Below, in pieces: positions 1 to 16,833 of a DNA stretch of 64,000 nt. The first letter of the stretch is position 1. Each line of letters opens with the position of its first letter. Made by a program: the position numbers and the translations under genes. Source of the stretch: Hypomesus transpacificus (Eukaryota; Chordata; Actinopteri; Osmeriformes; Osmeridae); assembly GCF_021917145.1 (NCBI RefSeq), contig NC_061068.1, positions 12,241,924-12,305,923 of the forward strand, given 5' to 3'. Below the pieces are notes generated by a model that saw nothing but the letters and a program-made list of their open reading frames with translations, had not been told where the DNA came from and did no database searches.

Positions 1-1
1 C

Positions 2-262
2 CCAGAGAAGGAGAACACGGATGAAGCCTCTGATGGGCACCTTGTAAAACCTCAGGAAGCCCAAATGACACACCAGGTGAAGAGGGCTAACCAAAGTGTT
101 GTTGCCAGTCAGCCACCAACCATCCAGACCAAAAAGCTGATTCAATGTGATGCCAAAAATGTCGTCCTTCCCTCTGTCAGACCTGGTTTTGGCTTTTTGA
201 GCAAGGTAGACAGAAAATCCCTGATGGCTCTGAGCAACAATTCACTGATATGGAAGGACTAG
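2..262 (+). other. open frame of unknown identity before aldh4a1
   Basis: A frame is open from the window edge to a TAG at 260-262. It holds a Lys/Gln-rich stretch and then a segment around NVVLPSVRPG. The same frame, open again from about 314 to 718, holds a similar segment (CFLPSLKPA), so the two parts may be repeats of one motif or exons of a decayed gene. I do not recognise a family. It does not match the aldh4a1 transit-peptide exon. It could be the end of an upstream gene, a pseudogene or chance. Bases 263-835 otherwise show only the end of an aldh4a1 intron, with a polypyrimidine acceptor before 836. Confidence 0.2.
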
Positions 263-835
263 AAGATTCTCACCACCTAGCAGCCACCATCAAGAATCCC
301 CATACGTGACAAAAAATGTTTCCTTCCTTCTCTCAAACCTGCTGTTGGGAAGTCATACAAGACCGGCAGTGAAGCGCCGATTGCCCAGCGATCGATCATT
401 GGTCCTGGGTATGAGAATTCAGCGGCTGCTGCCTTGGTGCCCCACAGGCCCTCGGGGACTCCCCGTCATCTTCACCACATCCGGAGGCAACCTCTCAGTA
501 ACAGTATGACCAGAAAACTTAAAAAAGATTTAAATGTATTTTTCAATTTCAAAGGGCTAAACCATAGGCCATTGGTTCAGTTGGTGCATTCATCCAAACA
601 ACATCACTCTGCACGTCTTTGGCTCCCCCTGAGCAAAACACCGGATTATTTTCAACTTAAAACTGTGTCCTTTTCTCGAGACGTGGACCGATGGACAGAC
701 GGAGACCGGGAAATCTAGTTAGATATTACAAGCTATGCTGTCACTGTCACCCCGACAGCTTTAATTGAATATTAACACCACATCTTAATCTGTAACCATG
801 TCTGTCTCTCTGTTTGTCCTCCTGCCTGTCTACAG

Positions 836-6342
<5,507 letters not shown>

Positions 6343-7758
6343 AGAGGAGGTATTGTACTTTCATCCCGTCCAACTTAGCCTCCTATCCCCCAACTAATCC
6401 AATTTTAACCCTCCAGAGAATCGACGACCCCCTCCCTTAGACCCATATCTCTCACCAATACAAGACTGGCAATGTCAAGTAAGAGTGAATTGTCTCTTTG
6501 AATCCATCCTAATATTGTCCCTCGATGAGGCTGCACTGAACCTTACGCACATACAAGAATGTAATCAGCTGCTTTGGAAGGGAATTGCTGCACCATAGCA
6601 CCTCCTAGTGGATCGTCTGGAGTGTGACGGCCTGCTGAAAGAAGCTGCTTGTGTCAGACAGACGCAACGATGGTACGAGACTGTTCCCGTCCATGGGTCC
6701 ATGGAACCAATCAAACTGTTGTGGTCAACCATGGATTTTACACATGTATAGCTACTTCCTGTTACACTGATGCATTTCCTGTTATTCTATATGGCCGCTG
6801 TGCGCTACCTTAATCTCTGGTAATGTAAGTGCAGAAGACCTGTATTAACATTGCTGTATACATCTGTCATTAGGGACAAACTGTATTATTTGAGCCTTCT
6901 TTTTATAGATGTTTTACTAACCCAGAAATAGACATCAATGCAGCATCCTTATAAGGATGACATTTGAGGCTGAAAGCAGAGCAGACTAATATAAGTGTCA
7001 AGGTCAAAGTCAACATGTTGTGTATTGTTCTAAATTGAACATTGTAAAAGAAAAAGGTTCCTGGTGCTAAAATGTTATGAACATGGAGATGTAATATCAG
7101 AAGTACACTAATGCTAATTGAACACAATCGTCTTCGTAACATTGGGTCTTTGTAATCTGATACACTGGCTGAGCTGTCAGAGTGAAATGCCCCTCCTCAC
7201 ACCTTCTCTGATTGGACGTAGACTGACTGGCTTATAGCATGTTCTGTATGGCTGTGGCCGTTACTGATGATTTATGTCATGAATAATTGGGCATTGGGTA
7301 CTGTTGGGTACTAATACCTGGTTTATATATAATCCTTAGCTAGACCCACATCAACCCTAAACAGGCCAACAAGTACTTCAAAGAGCTCATCAATATTTAC
7401 CTCATCACCCGCATACTTAATTTTACTGATGACAGACTGGTTTTACGGAGAGCAATTGCACTTTTCTCAAAATGGATGAGTCATTGAGTGTGAGGATGGT
7501 CAGTCTGTAGGCCTCAATCTGTTTCAGTAAAAAAAAAATGGGGGGGGGATTTATTTTCATAAAATGGATTTTGTATTTTAATTGTCTGTTTTAGTGCTTT
7601 ATGCAATGAGAAGTTAATTATCTTCAAAATGTGCCTGTATCAATGTAGATTGAATTAGAAATGTAATTTGTGACAATATCTATTAAATTATTTCAGTAAC
7701 AATATAGAGTACTTTGCTTTTGTTCTATTTTTCGTGATGTGAATTAATTAATAATAAA
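6343..7758 (+). other. probable aldh4a1 3' UTR and flank
   Basis: AT-rich sequence after the aldh4a1 stop with no credible exon. An AATAAA at 7753-7758 is the best polyadenylation candidate, which would give a 3' UTR of about 1.4 kb; ATTAAA-like signals lie near 7680. A short A-run/G-run sits near 7531-7548. The UTR end is a guess. Confidence 0.4.
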
Positions 7759-7904
7759 ACATATCAAGATTAATTTGATTTGCAGTTTTCACACTACTTT
7801 TGTACCAATCGATGTCTTAGATGGTCCTCATAATTATCTCCCTCCTTTTTACACCACACTCTTAGGAGGACAACTTTTAGCACTATATATCATTTGACCA
7901 TGCC

Positions 7905-8014
7905 AAATGACGTTGTGTTCTTGGGCAAGGCACTTCACCCTACTTGCCTCAGGGAGAATGTCCCTGTACTTACCTCTGGATAAGGGCGTCTGCTAAATGA
8001 CTAAATGTAAATTT
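7905..8014 (+). mobile_element. SINE 3'-end fragment (V-SINE-like)
   Basis: The block TTGGGCAAGGCACTTCACCC ... TGTCCCTGTACTTAC ... CTCTGGATAAGGGCGTCTGC ... TAAATGACTAAATGTAAAT is the conserved core and LINE-related tail of a SINE group widespread in fish. The tRNA-like head is not recognisable, so this is a 5'-truncated copy. The name V-SINE is from memory of the tail motif, not a search. Confidence 0.7.
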
Positions 8015-9630
8015 AAGAAACTGCTTTCAAAGTACACAAGCACATTTTTATTTTTTTGCTGGTCCGGCCAGGATATTTAGTGTGTTGAGAGAATCACCTC
8101 CATCTTGTCTCTCAAACCAGGCATACCTTTAGTGTCACGTACTCCTCGTCTCTCACACCAGGCATACCTTTAGTGTCACACACTCCTGTGACATTCACAG
8201 ATAACAGGATTCTGAGGCAGTGTCACCTAAGTGCTGCCACACTCCCATGTTTCATCATGTTGTGCGAAGGCAGAGAGACACACTTCGACACACCTCCAGC
8301 GAGAACATGGGGATGTATCTAAAACACTTTTTTTCTGGAAGGGCTATAGGGGAAATATAGATATGTAATGGTTTGAGGTAGTTTTATAACAATTTATACA
8401 CAGCATATTTAACTGCATCTTTCAGTGCCACAACACCTATTTAGATAAACTGACCGATTAAGGAATGTAACACCGACAGGGAACAGAATGCCCAAACTTG
8501 GGTATTCATTTAGGGTCATGAATCCCATGAGTTTCAGATTAACCTAGAGGGCTAATGGTTGAATGGCATATTAAATAAAAAGGAATGTGAATATATGAAT
8601 ATGCAGAACACACAATGCACAGAGGGGCACCAATATATAATGACATCACTGGGAGAGTGCTTTTTAGCAAACATTTTCTTTTGTTCATGTCAAAGCTATT
8701 CTGGTCTTTCATGGTCTTTCATGAAGTTATGTCAAGAATGCCAGGGCTAAGTGCATTTCTCATCCATGCTGCTGCAGAATGCTTTGTTATGTAGACTAAT
8801 TCAGTATAATTATGTGAATAACAATTGGGACATCTGTATGTGACATCCTTCAAATACCTCAAACAAAATGGTATTGTTTCTATCATTAGACATACTCCTT
8901 CCCACTCAAAACAGAAAATACTTATATAAGCAGTTTAATCTTACAGTAGGCTATTCGCTATTTTACATCCTGACCATAATGTCAACACGTGGTAGCTACA
9001 CAGAAAAACGTGGGGTTAAGAACGTTGGCGCGAAAAGCACCACACTCTAATTGACATCTTTGAATAGTGTGAGTGTGGGAAAGCTCAGGTTATCCGGGGG
9101 TTTCCGGGTACGGCGGGGCTGCCTTTGTGTTCTAAACAGCAGCTGGACTATTGAGCTTGAAAATGTTTACTCAATAGAATGTGCATGGGTCTCATGTCAC
9201 AAGCTCCCGCCAGAACTGTCTGGCTCCAGGCTTTCTTGAAGTAAAAAAGATTAATGGGAGAACTTAAGGGTGAGGCTTCCTTCAGAAATCCAATTTGAAA
9301 ACTTTGAATCTTGAATGGAGCTTTTCTCTGTCGGCGTGTGTGCATGTGTGTGTGCGCACGCGTGTGCTTGTGGATCGGGGGAGGTAGATGATAATGTGGT
9401 TTACCAAGTAGGCAATTTGATATACCTAAAGTTATAGTTCCTGAATTGGGAGAAGACAAGCTGCATACCCACGATTTCATGTGTTTCTTATTTTCATGCA
9501 CGTTAAGGTTTAGCATATTAGTATTAGTCTAGCCCATTGTTTATAGCTGTTTCTATTGTTTATAGCTGTTTCACTCGTTTAGGTTAAGATCCACATGAGG
9601 ACAGTTTCTTTATCCATTCTTTCAATTGAT
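8015..9630. other. intergenic region without recognisable genes
   Basis: At 8104-8188 a segment of about 42 bp (CTCTCAAACCAGGCATACCTTT and its partner) is duplicated once in tandem. At about 9330-9370 there is a short TG/CG alternating run (GTGTGTGCGCACGCGTGTG). No RNA gene or exon was found. Short frames here have no family resemblance. Confidence 0.5.
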
Positions 9631-10012
9631 TTTATTGATTTTATTACAATGAAAAATTGGCATATCAATGTGATACATTAGCCTAGATCAAAGCCGAGAT
9701 AGGACACATTCTCAGCAACAAGTGCCATACGCCGTTATACACTGAATCAAGAATCAACAAACACGCTTTTACAATATGTAAACATTTGCCTTCACATGGT
9801 GAAGATAGAATAGGTGTACGCTTTTGCGTAAACACTGGGTAACTCATTCGCTGAACATGTCACTATTTCACCGTTAACTGACATGAAAAAGTATTAATGA
9901 AGAAAGTAATCCTACAAATAGCTCCTAAAACAAGCCAGGAAGGTATATCATTATTTTAACATTGACAGTCTTAATTCTGAGTTTGCGCTGTCTCATTTTC
10001 CATACACGCGCA

Positions 10013-10616
10013 TCACCATGGTCTCCACACCGATGTTCTTGCACCTGCTGAGATGACACTTTTAGGAACACTCAGGTTCCTGCGGGGGCCCACCGGGCGG
10101 TTCCGCAGCCCAGACTCGGCTCCTGGCGTCTGTTGAGACCGGTGGAAGTGACTGACAAGTTTCTTAGATTCTGAAGGCTGGTTGTGAGCGGAGAGGAAAC
10201 GAAGCGTTTCTTCTAGACAGCGGGAGAATCCCTCAGAATAGCCCTGACCAACTGAGCCTGCGTGGACCGAGACAGCTGCCGAGTGCAGGTTGTCTTTCAG
10301 GTAGAACACGGCTGTCTCGAGGATGTCAGCTTTCTCGAGCTTCGAGTTTGGCTGGTGTGCTTGGAGCTCGGCGTGGAGGAGGGTTTTGAGTTGCTCTATG
10401 CTGTTGTTTATGCGATCTCTGCGCATCTTCTCCACAGCTGGTTTTCTTAGCTAGAGAGCAAACAAAAAAAACTAAGTTAGATAGGTGACATTTTCAGAAA
10501 TATTGACCGTTTTTTAAGATCACACATACACAGACATTATTTAGGAAGTTGTTTGTACTCACTTTGATTTTATCTTTGGTGCTAAGAACTAAGTTGCAAG
10601 TATTGACAGGTGGCAT
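10013..10616 (-). CDS. hes5: hes5-type bHLH-Orange repressor (her2-like)
   Basis: Notch-target transcriptional repressor. Two coding exons, complement(10563-10616) and complement(10013-10450), give 163 aa beginning MPPVNTCNLVLSTKDKIK and then LRKPAVEKMRRDRIN. Residues 19-33 form the basic region with the HES-type proline, about 33-72 the HLH (helix 2 has SKLEKADILE), about 85-120 the Orange domain (GYSEGFSRCLEETLRFLS), and the protein ends in WRPW for Groucho/TLE recruitment. Of the her genes here it looks closest to mouse Hes5 (HQPNSKLEKADILE, YSEG.S.CL). The start is chosen because it directly precedes a K/LRKP exon junction shared by all copies in the cluster. A polyadenylation candidate (TTTATT on +) lies at 9631-9645. 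Zebrafish her2 is my likely equivalent, but the subfamily name is not proven. Confidence 0.93.
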
Positions 10617-10690
10617 TGCCCTGCGTTTATGTTTTGTAGGCTAAACTTGATCTTGGAAGTTGGTTGTCCCAGCTCTCCGGGGCTCCTCAA

Positions 10691-10754
10691 TTTATAGCTC
10701 CAGCCCTCGCACTGTAAACCCGCGTGAGTTAGTGTTTGACAGGGTGTTCCCACA
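10691..10754 (-). promoter_or_regulatory. hes5-type gene promoter: TATA box and RBPJ site
   Basis: On the - strand TATAAATT (complement of 10689-10696) lies about 75 bp before the ATG. TGTGGGAA, the RBPJ/Su(H) consensus, is the complement of 10747-10754, about 50 bp upstream of the TATA box. This spacing is typical of Notch-driven hes/her promoters. Confidence 0.7.
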
Positions 10755-10873
10755 CTAGCGAGCCAATCCGGAACGCAGCCCAATGACAAAGGCTTCAATT
10801 GCTTCATGCTAAATTGACTGTCTGTCGCCGGGGGACAGTTAGCTTGTCCCATGGGAACAGGTGGAGCGTGCAA

Positions 10874-11426
10874 TTAAAGGGTGCCATGAAAAGTTGACTC
10901 TATTCCTTACGCCTGCATTCCAAGGTGTTACACCCATTCACATGAAAGGCAGGCAGACCAAAAGGCGGGAGAAGTTGTCCACAATTCATGAATAGGCATC
11001 CGAACAGATTAGTCTGGATCAAGAGATTAGTTTAAGCGTTCTGGCCGTGCGTTTTCCCGCTAATATTTCGAATAATGGCAGCCTTTTGAGGATTCCATTC
11101 AACATTTAGGTAGGCTACAGGCTTAAATACAATAACTGCATTTGAATAGAAACATAAATTCATAAAATGACTGCTATATGGTTGGCTATTTCTTAAACCA
11201 GAATTTAGTGCTTGCCTATACTAAGCCTATTGGTTAGTTATTAATATAGGCTAATGGGTTTTGAGGAATAATAGGCTATGTTAATTCGTAGCTATATCTC
11301 CATGACATGGGTCCATTTTGGTTGGTGTCCCCGTTTCAAGGGTTGTATCAAAGTGATGTTTTTCCGTATGGCCTCTCGGGAATTATATGCCCAATTGAGG
11401 ACCGGGACTAATGCGGTATTGAGCAC
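10874..11426. other. upstream flank of the hes5-type gene
   Basis: No gene seen. AT-rich sequence between the promoter and the RBPJ/SOX module that follows. Confidence 0.4.
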
Positions 11427-11469
11427 GGCACACTTCTTTTGTTGCGCTGTTGAAAGTGTGCTGTGGGAA
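11427..11469 (+). promoter_or_regulatory. RBPJ/SOX-type module upstream of the hes5-type gene
   Basis: GGCACACTTCTTTTGTT (11427-11443) is followed 18 bp later by TGTGGGAA (11462-11469). This is the same two-part layout found near most her genes in the window: a CACACTT motif joined to a C/TTTTGTT or ATTGTT half (SOX-like), then a perfect RBPJ site. It lies about 750 bp upstream of the hes5-type promoter. Confidence 0.6.
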
Positions 11470-13729
11470 AGTTGGGACAACACTGCCTCCAGGATTAGGC
11501 TTTGAAGGCAGGGCAGCTGCTGGCCTCACTGCGCGGGAAACTACTGTCAGCTCACAAAACTTGTAGACGGGCATAGGTTGTTAGCCCCTTGAAAGTGGAA
11601 TGTTTTTTCCTGTTTCTTGACTGTATAGGGTATTCCTTTTTTATATTACGAGTAATGGGCTAGATCAAACTTTCATTATCATTCTTTTGTTACCATTCTA
11701 CCTTTTAAGCGTTTAAGTTTCAAGTTGTTGTGCCAGTGAACTTTTCTTAATTTTGTTTCAGGTTCAGTTAAAGAATGTTTTTTGTTTTGTCTTTTTCAAA
11801 CCCTTCTCATCCATCACACATTTTCTTCTCCCGCCAAATTGGAACTTGTAAAGAGCACCACAATGCATTCTGAGCTGGTGTATTGTACCAACCCCAGCCC
11901 CTGACTCTGTGTGCCCTGCTTTCAGAGCTGGAGCCAGGGCATGGCTCTCCCACAAAGAGAGGGGCAGGTGCCTGGTGTCACACATGGGTCCTGTGAAGTA
12001 TCCTTGTGACTGCAGCCACACGCACACATAGAGAAAGAACCTGGGAAACGCCTGACCCCTTCCTGGAGGAGGCAGATTCTGATGTGTTGTGTGGGTCAAT
12101 GGCACTCCAGGGGCATGTGACCTGACATTCACAGTGAAGACGTGCAGCAAAGAAGAAGAAAAAAAGCGACTTGAGGCGGGAAACTTCTTGCGTTGTTGAA
12201 CACCTTCTGTCAGATTTTAGACCTCTTTCACTGGGGTCGTTTGCTCAATGCCTTGGTTGGTGGCAGCCAGTGTTGGATAGTGTTTTCGGGTTCAAATTGA
12301 TACACAATTCAGAGAACAATAACTATCTTCCTTTGATCCAGAAAATACTTCATATGTCACTATTATTGATTCATTTTTACCTTTACAGTTCACTGCATCT
12401 CCCTTCCCTTCCATTAGTTATTTCGGAGGGAATATTTAGGCTACATGCTTGATGTTTATACAGTACACAGGAATAATATGTCAATATACACATTTGTGTG
12501 CGTGTTTATTCCACCCGCCACCTGAAGCGTGTACTCTAGGTGAGTGTGGGGTAAGTAGGAGGCCCTGGCTGTCCCAGTCGAGGTCCAGATGGCCTATTGA
12601 AGCTCAGGCATAATAAGAACTGACGGATCAGAGGCTGGGGAGGCAGGGTGGGCCGCTGGCCTGAATGGGGGCTTACGTGTGGGAAAGAGGAGCAGGTCGC
12701 GGCTCTCACACATTCCTCAGAGCAGGGAGAGGGCCTTTGGCTACACACACACACACACTTACCCATACACACTCTGGGACATCTGGGCTTAAAGCCATGG
12801 AGACGGTTTGGCGTGTGTGTGCGTGGGAGGAGTGTGTGTGTGTGTATGAAGAGGTCTCCATAATGAGGCCATCTCTATTGTTGCTCAATAGAGGACGAAG
12901 GAATGTCCACATTGGAATGCGTTCATACTCAAATGATGTGGTAGCATCTGCATACTCGATTGAAGAAATGCGTCTTGAGGACTTGAAAGGAAAGAGGAAG
13001 CTTTTCCCTCCAAAAAGGCCCTGACCATCTGCTTCTTAACTCCCAGATATTGACGTTTTGTATTTTTATATTTATTTGTATATTTACAATTATACATGAA
13101 CAGCACATGTACATGTTGTCCAAAATAAAAAAAAATGCTTACACAGGATTTGGTTTTGTTGATTTGGAAATTGAGATTTAGAACCAGACAAATCAGGAAT
13201 GTAGTTACATGTCTAGGTGACAGCAAAGAGCAGCATATTCAACAGTTCCATAGTATGTCTACTTAGTGAGATGCAACTAGGGTTAGGGTTAGCTCAACCA
13301 ACCTTCAACCAATGTGCATGCAACAGTTCAAATTAATAAAGCTTGATTCTAATGCTTCCAGAGTTCCATTTAACTACATTTCTACTTTTATTTGGGAGCA
13401 GTCAAAAGTGTTAAACAAGAAATTAGCATGTTATTAGAAGACAAACAAACACATTATAGTCATGTAAGCTTGAGAAATAAGAACAGCGCCCTGCCTGACG
13501 ATGCAGGATTAAGTGTAAAACTTAAACATGGGAGCTGGAAGAGGTAAATTATCAGTGGTAGGTAAGTACACACATACACACACACAAACAAACACACACA
13601 AACACTCATATCCGGGCTGAGTGGTGTAAGCTCAGTTTGCGGAGGGGGGACGACGACCACACACACGCGCCCTCATGCTCCACAGAGGCTGTGATCAGGG
13701 CGGCAGGCTGAAAGGGTGTGTCTCGGCTG
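11470..13729. other. intergenic region with a single RBPJ site
   Basis: No gene recognised. TGTGGGAA is present at 12678-12685. A (CA)n run lies at about 12740-12760, (GT)n at 12830-12843 and short CA runs near 13570-13605. Frames in this part are low-complexity and unsupported. Confidence 0.45.
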
Positions 13730-13878
13730 GATGGGAGGGAGAGGAGGAGGGAGGGAGAGGAGGAGGGAGGGAGAGGAGGAGGGAGGGAGAGGAGGATGGA
13801 GGGAGAGGAGGAGGGAGGGAGGGAGAGGAGGAGGGAGGGAGAGGAGGAGGGAGGGAGAGGAGGAGGGAGGTAGGGGCT
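13730..13878 (+). repeat. purine-only GGGAGAGGAGGA minisatellite
   Basis: About nine imperfect copies of a 17-21 bp GGGAGAGGAGGAGGGA-type unit, almost pure purine on the + strand. It makes long Gly/Arg/Glu frames in several phases that are not genes. Such tracts can form triplex or G-quadruplex DNA. Confidence 0.92.
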
Positions 13879-13954
13879 GGGGGGTGGGTGGATGGAGGGG
13901 TGATGGGGTGTGCTCTATTGACTGGAGGATGTGTGAGTAAGAGACCATCCTGCT

Positions 13955-14047
13955 TTCCCACACTCTCTTCCCCATTTACTACATATACACCCAAGGGGGA
14001 TGAGAGACAGGGGGTTGAAGGGGGGGGTCGAACAATGGAAGTGTGCC
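13955..14047 (-). promoter_or_regulatory. RBPJ/SOX-type module upstream of the first her15-type gene
   Basis: TTCCCACA (13955-13962) and AACAATGGAAGTGTGCC (14031-14047) are the reverse-strand form of the module GGCACACTTCCATTGTT ... TGTGGGAA. It lies about 0.7 kb upstream of the her15-type promoter. Confidence 0.6.
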
Positions 14048-14717
14048 TTCCCAGAGGGCATAGGATAATTGTGTTTAATTGGCATTTACAATAGCAACAG
14101 GAATCTTTATCCCTCGCTCTCTCTACCTAACTCTTGTCTTTACTCCCCCTCCTTATTTCTCATGAGACATTTACACAGTTTGGAAGGTGTGTAATGGAAG
14201 TGACATAATGTAATTTCACATTATCACACACAGTGCTTGTATCAAACTGTAAATATTATACTAATATACAAATTGATGCAAGGTATCAACTTAAGTTTTT
14301 TAATTTATAAACAGTTCTAATAAACCCGTTCCCCAGTTCTAATATTGATGGGTTTTGTCACCTTTTTCAAATGTAATAAAGATTTCTGATTACATAGTAA
14401 AAATTACTCCCATGTTGTGTTTTCTTGACCATGTTCAGCGGTGTTGCTGTATTCTCCTCCATGTCCCATGTTTAATCTCTAATCTATAGTGGCCCTTATC
14501 AGGTGTGCAAAGGCTGCCTGCTCTCCATCTGCAGAGGCCTGATCAGACACAGGGACTGTTCCCAGGTAATAAAAGTATAACAACCTGCTTGTGTCCAGCC
14601 TATGGCTCAGAGAGCCTCAACCCCATCCCCTCTGTTGAGGCCATGAGGCTGGTTGAAACCATGAGATAATTGATGCCTCTCCCATTGTTGTGTCCGCCTC
14701 GCCCACTGGCCTCAGAG

Positions 14718-14780
14718 TGTGGGAAAGCTAAGCCTTCCTGGGACTCATGGCTTTGTAATGCTAATGCCCCGCTATAAATA
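14718..14780 (+). promoter_or_regulatory. her15-type promoter (copy 1): RBPJ site and TATA box
   Basis: TGTGGGAA at 14718-14725 in the context GAGTGTGGGAAAGC; TATAAATA at 14773-14780, 78 bp before the ATG. CCCATTGTTG (SOX-like) lies just upstream at about 14681-14690. Confidence 0.75.
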
Positions 14781-14857
14781 GGGGAGAGGGATCCTCTCTC
14801 AGTTCACAACTCACTGTCCTTCCTCAGAGAAGCACACTCTCTCCCTACTGCTCCAGA

Positions 14858-15452
14858 ATGGCTCCTACCTGCACCAGAGACTCTGACACCTCCATGCTCT
14901 CCACCAAAGACAAACATAAAGTAAGTGTTGTTACACATCTGTCCTTTTATCATCGCTTGTTTTACCTTTGCTGCATCCCTGTTTGAGAGAGAGCATTAAG
15001 CTAACAGACTGTCCTCTTTTCTCCTCCAGTTAAGGAAACCAGCCGTGGAGAAAATGCGCAGAGATCGCATCAATATCTGCATAGAGCAGCTCAAGACTCT
15101 GCTGGAGAAGGAGTTCCACAAGCAGGACCCCAACGCCAAGCTGGAGAAGGCTGACATCCTGGAGATGACCGTGGTGTTCCTGAAGCAGCAGCTGCAGTCC
15201 AGGAGTATGGTCCCTCTGAGGGCCCACGGTCAGGGCTACTCCCAGTGCTGGAGGGAGGCGCTGCACTTCCTGTCTGCCAGCTCCACCAAGGATGCCACAC
15301 TCCAACACCTCCAGCACCTCCAGCACCTCCATGGTGCCCAGAGAGTATCCCTGGACGTCTGTGCCGCCTCTCCCCTCTCCTCCCAGCTCCACAGCCAGGG
15401 CCCAGTCAAGCAGGCCACCAGCACCCACAAACCAGTGTGGAGGCCCTGGTAG
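14858..15452 (+). CDS. her15: her15-type bHLH-Orange repressor, copy 1
   Basis: Notch-responsive repressor of neural differentiation genes by family. Exons 14858-14920 and 15030-15452 give 161 aa: MAPTCTRDSDTSMLSTKDKHK, then LRKPAVEKMRRDRIN (basic, 22-36), helix 1 with ICIEQLKTLLEKEF, DPNAKLEKADILEMTVVFLKQQL (helix 2), Orange domain GQGYSQCWREALHFLS (about 87-103), a short His/Gln/Leu repeat and a C-terminal WRPW. KEKHK/KDKHK and FHKQDPNAKLEKADILEMTVVFLKQQL are what I remember of zebrafish her15, so the symbol is a good guess. A paralogue lies inverted 3.9 kb away. The long antisense frame over this gene is a shadow. Confidence 0.95.
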
Positions 15453-16361
15453 AGCCCTTGTACAGATTCTGTACCTGGAGGACTGTCCACTATCCTGAGT
15501 AGGAAACATGTTTCCAAATGTTTTACTGGATGTTCTACGTTTCTTGATAGAAAAGAACTCCACTGATGTTACACTCGCAGAGAAAAAGCTGAAAACAGTT
15601 TTACAGTACTTCGTTATGAAGTAGATGTTTTCTATATACTTTGATGAGTGATGAATACAGTTTGTGCTTTTATGAAGCAATATTGTGTTGTTTTACCCTT
15701 TCATTTTCTGAGAAAATGTTGTGTAAAGATGTTATCTTTATTTACTGATGGTTGCTTTGCCAACTGAAACTTTTCTTTAACTTCCATTTTTTATGTTCCT
15801 ATTGAGGGATATTGATTCTAAGACATGATCGTCCTTTTTGTAAAGGCTTTGTGAATCCTTTTGTGAAGGATATTGATATCATTACTTGAAAGATGTTATC
15901 TAATCTGATGGTTGCTTGGCCAACTGAAACCTGAAAACCATTCTATTGAAGGATATTGAGTCCAAGATTTTTTTTATGCCTTTTGTAAAGGCTTTTTGGA
16001 TAGTTTTGTAAAGGCTTTGTGAATCCTTTTGTAAAATTGTTTTTTCCAGTCTTTTGTGAAGACTATATACTTTGTTTTAGGATATTGTTTTGAGAAGTGA
16101 ATATGCCTTTTAGAAAGTCTGTATGGAACAATGGTCTTCTTTTGTGAAGACTATATTCTTTGTTTTAGGATATTGTTTTTGAGAAGTTGATATGCCTTTT
16201 AGAAAGTCTACATGGAACAATATGTCCCAACCTGTCTCATTTTTCTCTTACAGTTCACTGTTGACACTGTGTGTCTTCTGTATTTCTTGTTGAAAATGAT
16301 CAACTTTGACATGAGTGACAGCAGCTTCAAAGAGGACTGCTTCATTTCTTGTATAAATAAA
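15453..16361 (+). promoter_or_regulatory. her15-type 3' UTR with a hairpin array (copy 1)
   Basis: Small inverted repeats follow one another: CCTTT-TTGT-AAAGG (15833-15846), ATCCTT-TTGTG-AAGGAT (15855-15871), GCCTTT-TGT-AAAGGC (15978-15992), AGTCTT-TTGTG-AAGACT (16048-16064) and GTCTTC-TTTTGT-GAAGAC (16134-16151). The arms differ between hairpins but stay complementary, and TGT stays in the loop. The motif TATTGA flanked by TTCC/GGA recurs too. AATAAA at 16356-16361 is the likely polyadenylation signal. Confidence 0.65.
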
Positions 16362-16833
16362 TTGATGAAAATTCAAAATTATCTCTCTCTGTGTTTGACT
16401 GTGGCCCAAAAGGGGAAAAGGGAAATATTAACTTAGCCACATTATTTTTTATTTTAAATGAATGAAATTTATTGTAAAGATTTTAGAAAGGGGTCTTTCA
16501 GCAATATTATACACACTTGAGTTAAGAGATGAGACAGCTACATAGGAAGAGCATCCAATTTGAACAATGGGAAATAAGAGTTATATTAGCCAAGGTATAG
16601 TGTGGTTAAGCCTGAAACAATGCCTTTGCTATCAATGAATCATAACAGTAATCTAGACATTGTACTGCAGCAGGAGAGACTTCTTTACAGAGCATCAATC
16701 TTTAATAAATCTATTCAAATCAGTTAGTTATTTAGCTGATTGGTGTATCACTGCTGGTCTTATTGAGGGGTTATTGACAAGTTCTAAGGTTCCGTAATCA
16801 ATAATCACTGATCAGGGAGTGGTTGTCTGTTTT

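Larger units (their letters stand above)
14460..16100 (+). repeat. left arm of the her15 inverted duplication
   Basis: From about 14,460 (CATGTTTAATCTC) through promoter, gene and most of the 3' UTR, this arm matches the reverse complement of about 18,840-20,290. The match covers the TATA box, RBPJ site, both exons, the intron and upstream flank, with scattered substitutions. Outer limits are judged by eye. Confidence 0.85.

Noticed and set aside
7337-7440. Short frame NKYFKELINIYLITRIL downstream of aldh4a1
   Set aside because: Too short, no start or splice context, no recognisable family.
13673-14094. Gly/Arg and Pro/Ser-rich frames on both strands
   Set aside because: Products of the purine minisatellite, open in several phases at once.
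15030-15680. Long antisense frame over the her15 genes (also 19052-19726)
   Set aside because: Shadow of the GC-rich her15 exon read on the other strand.
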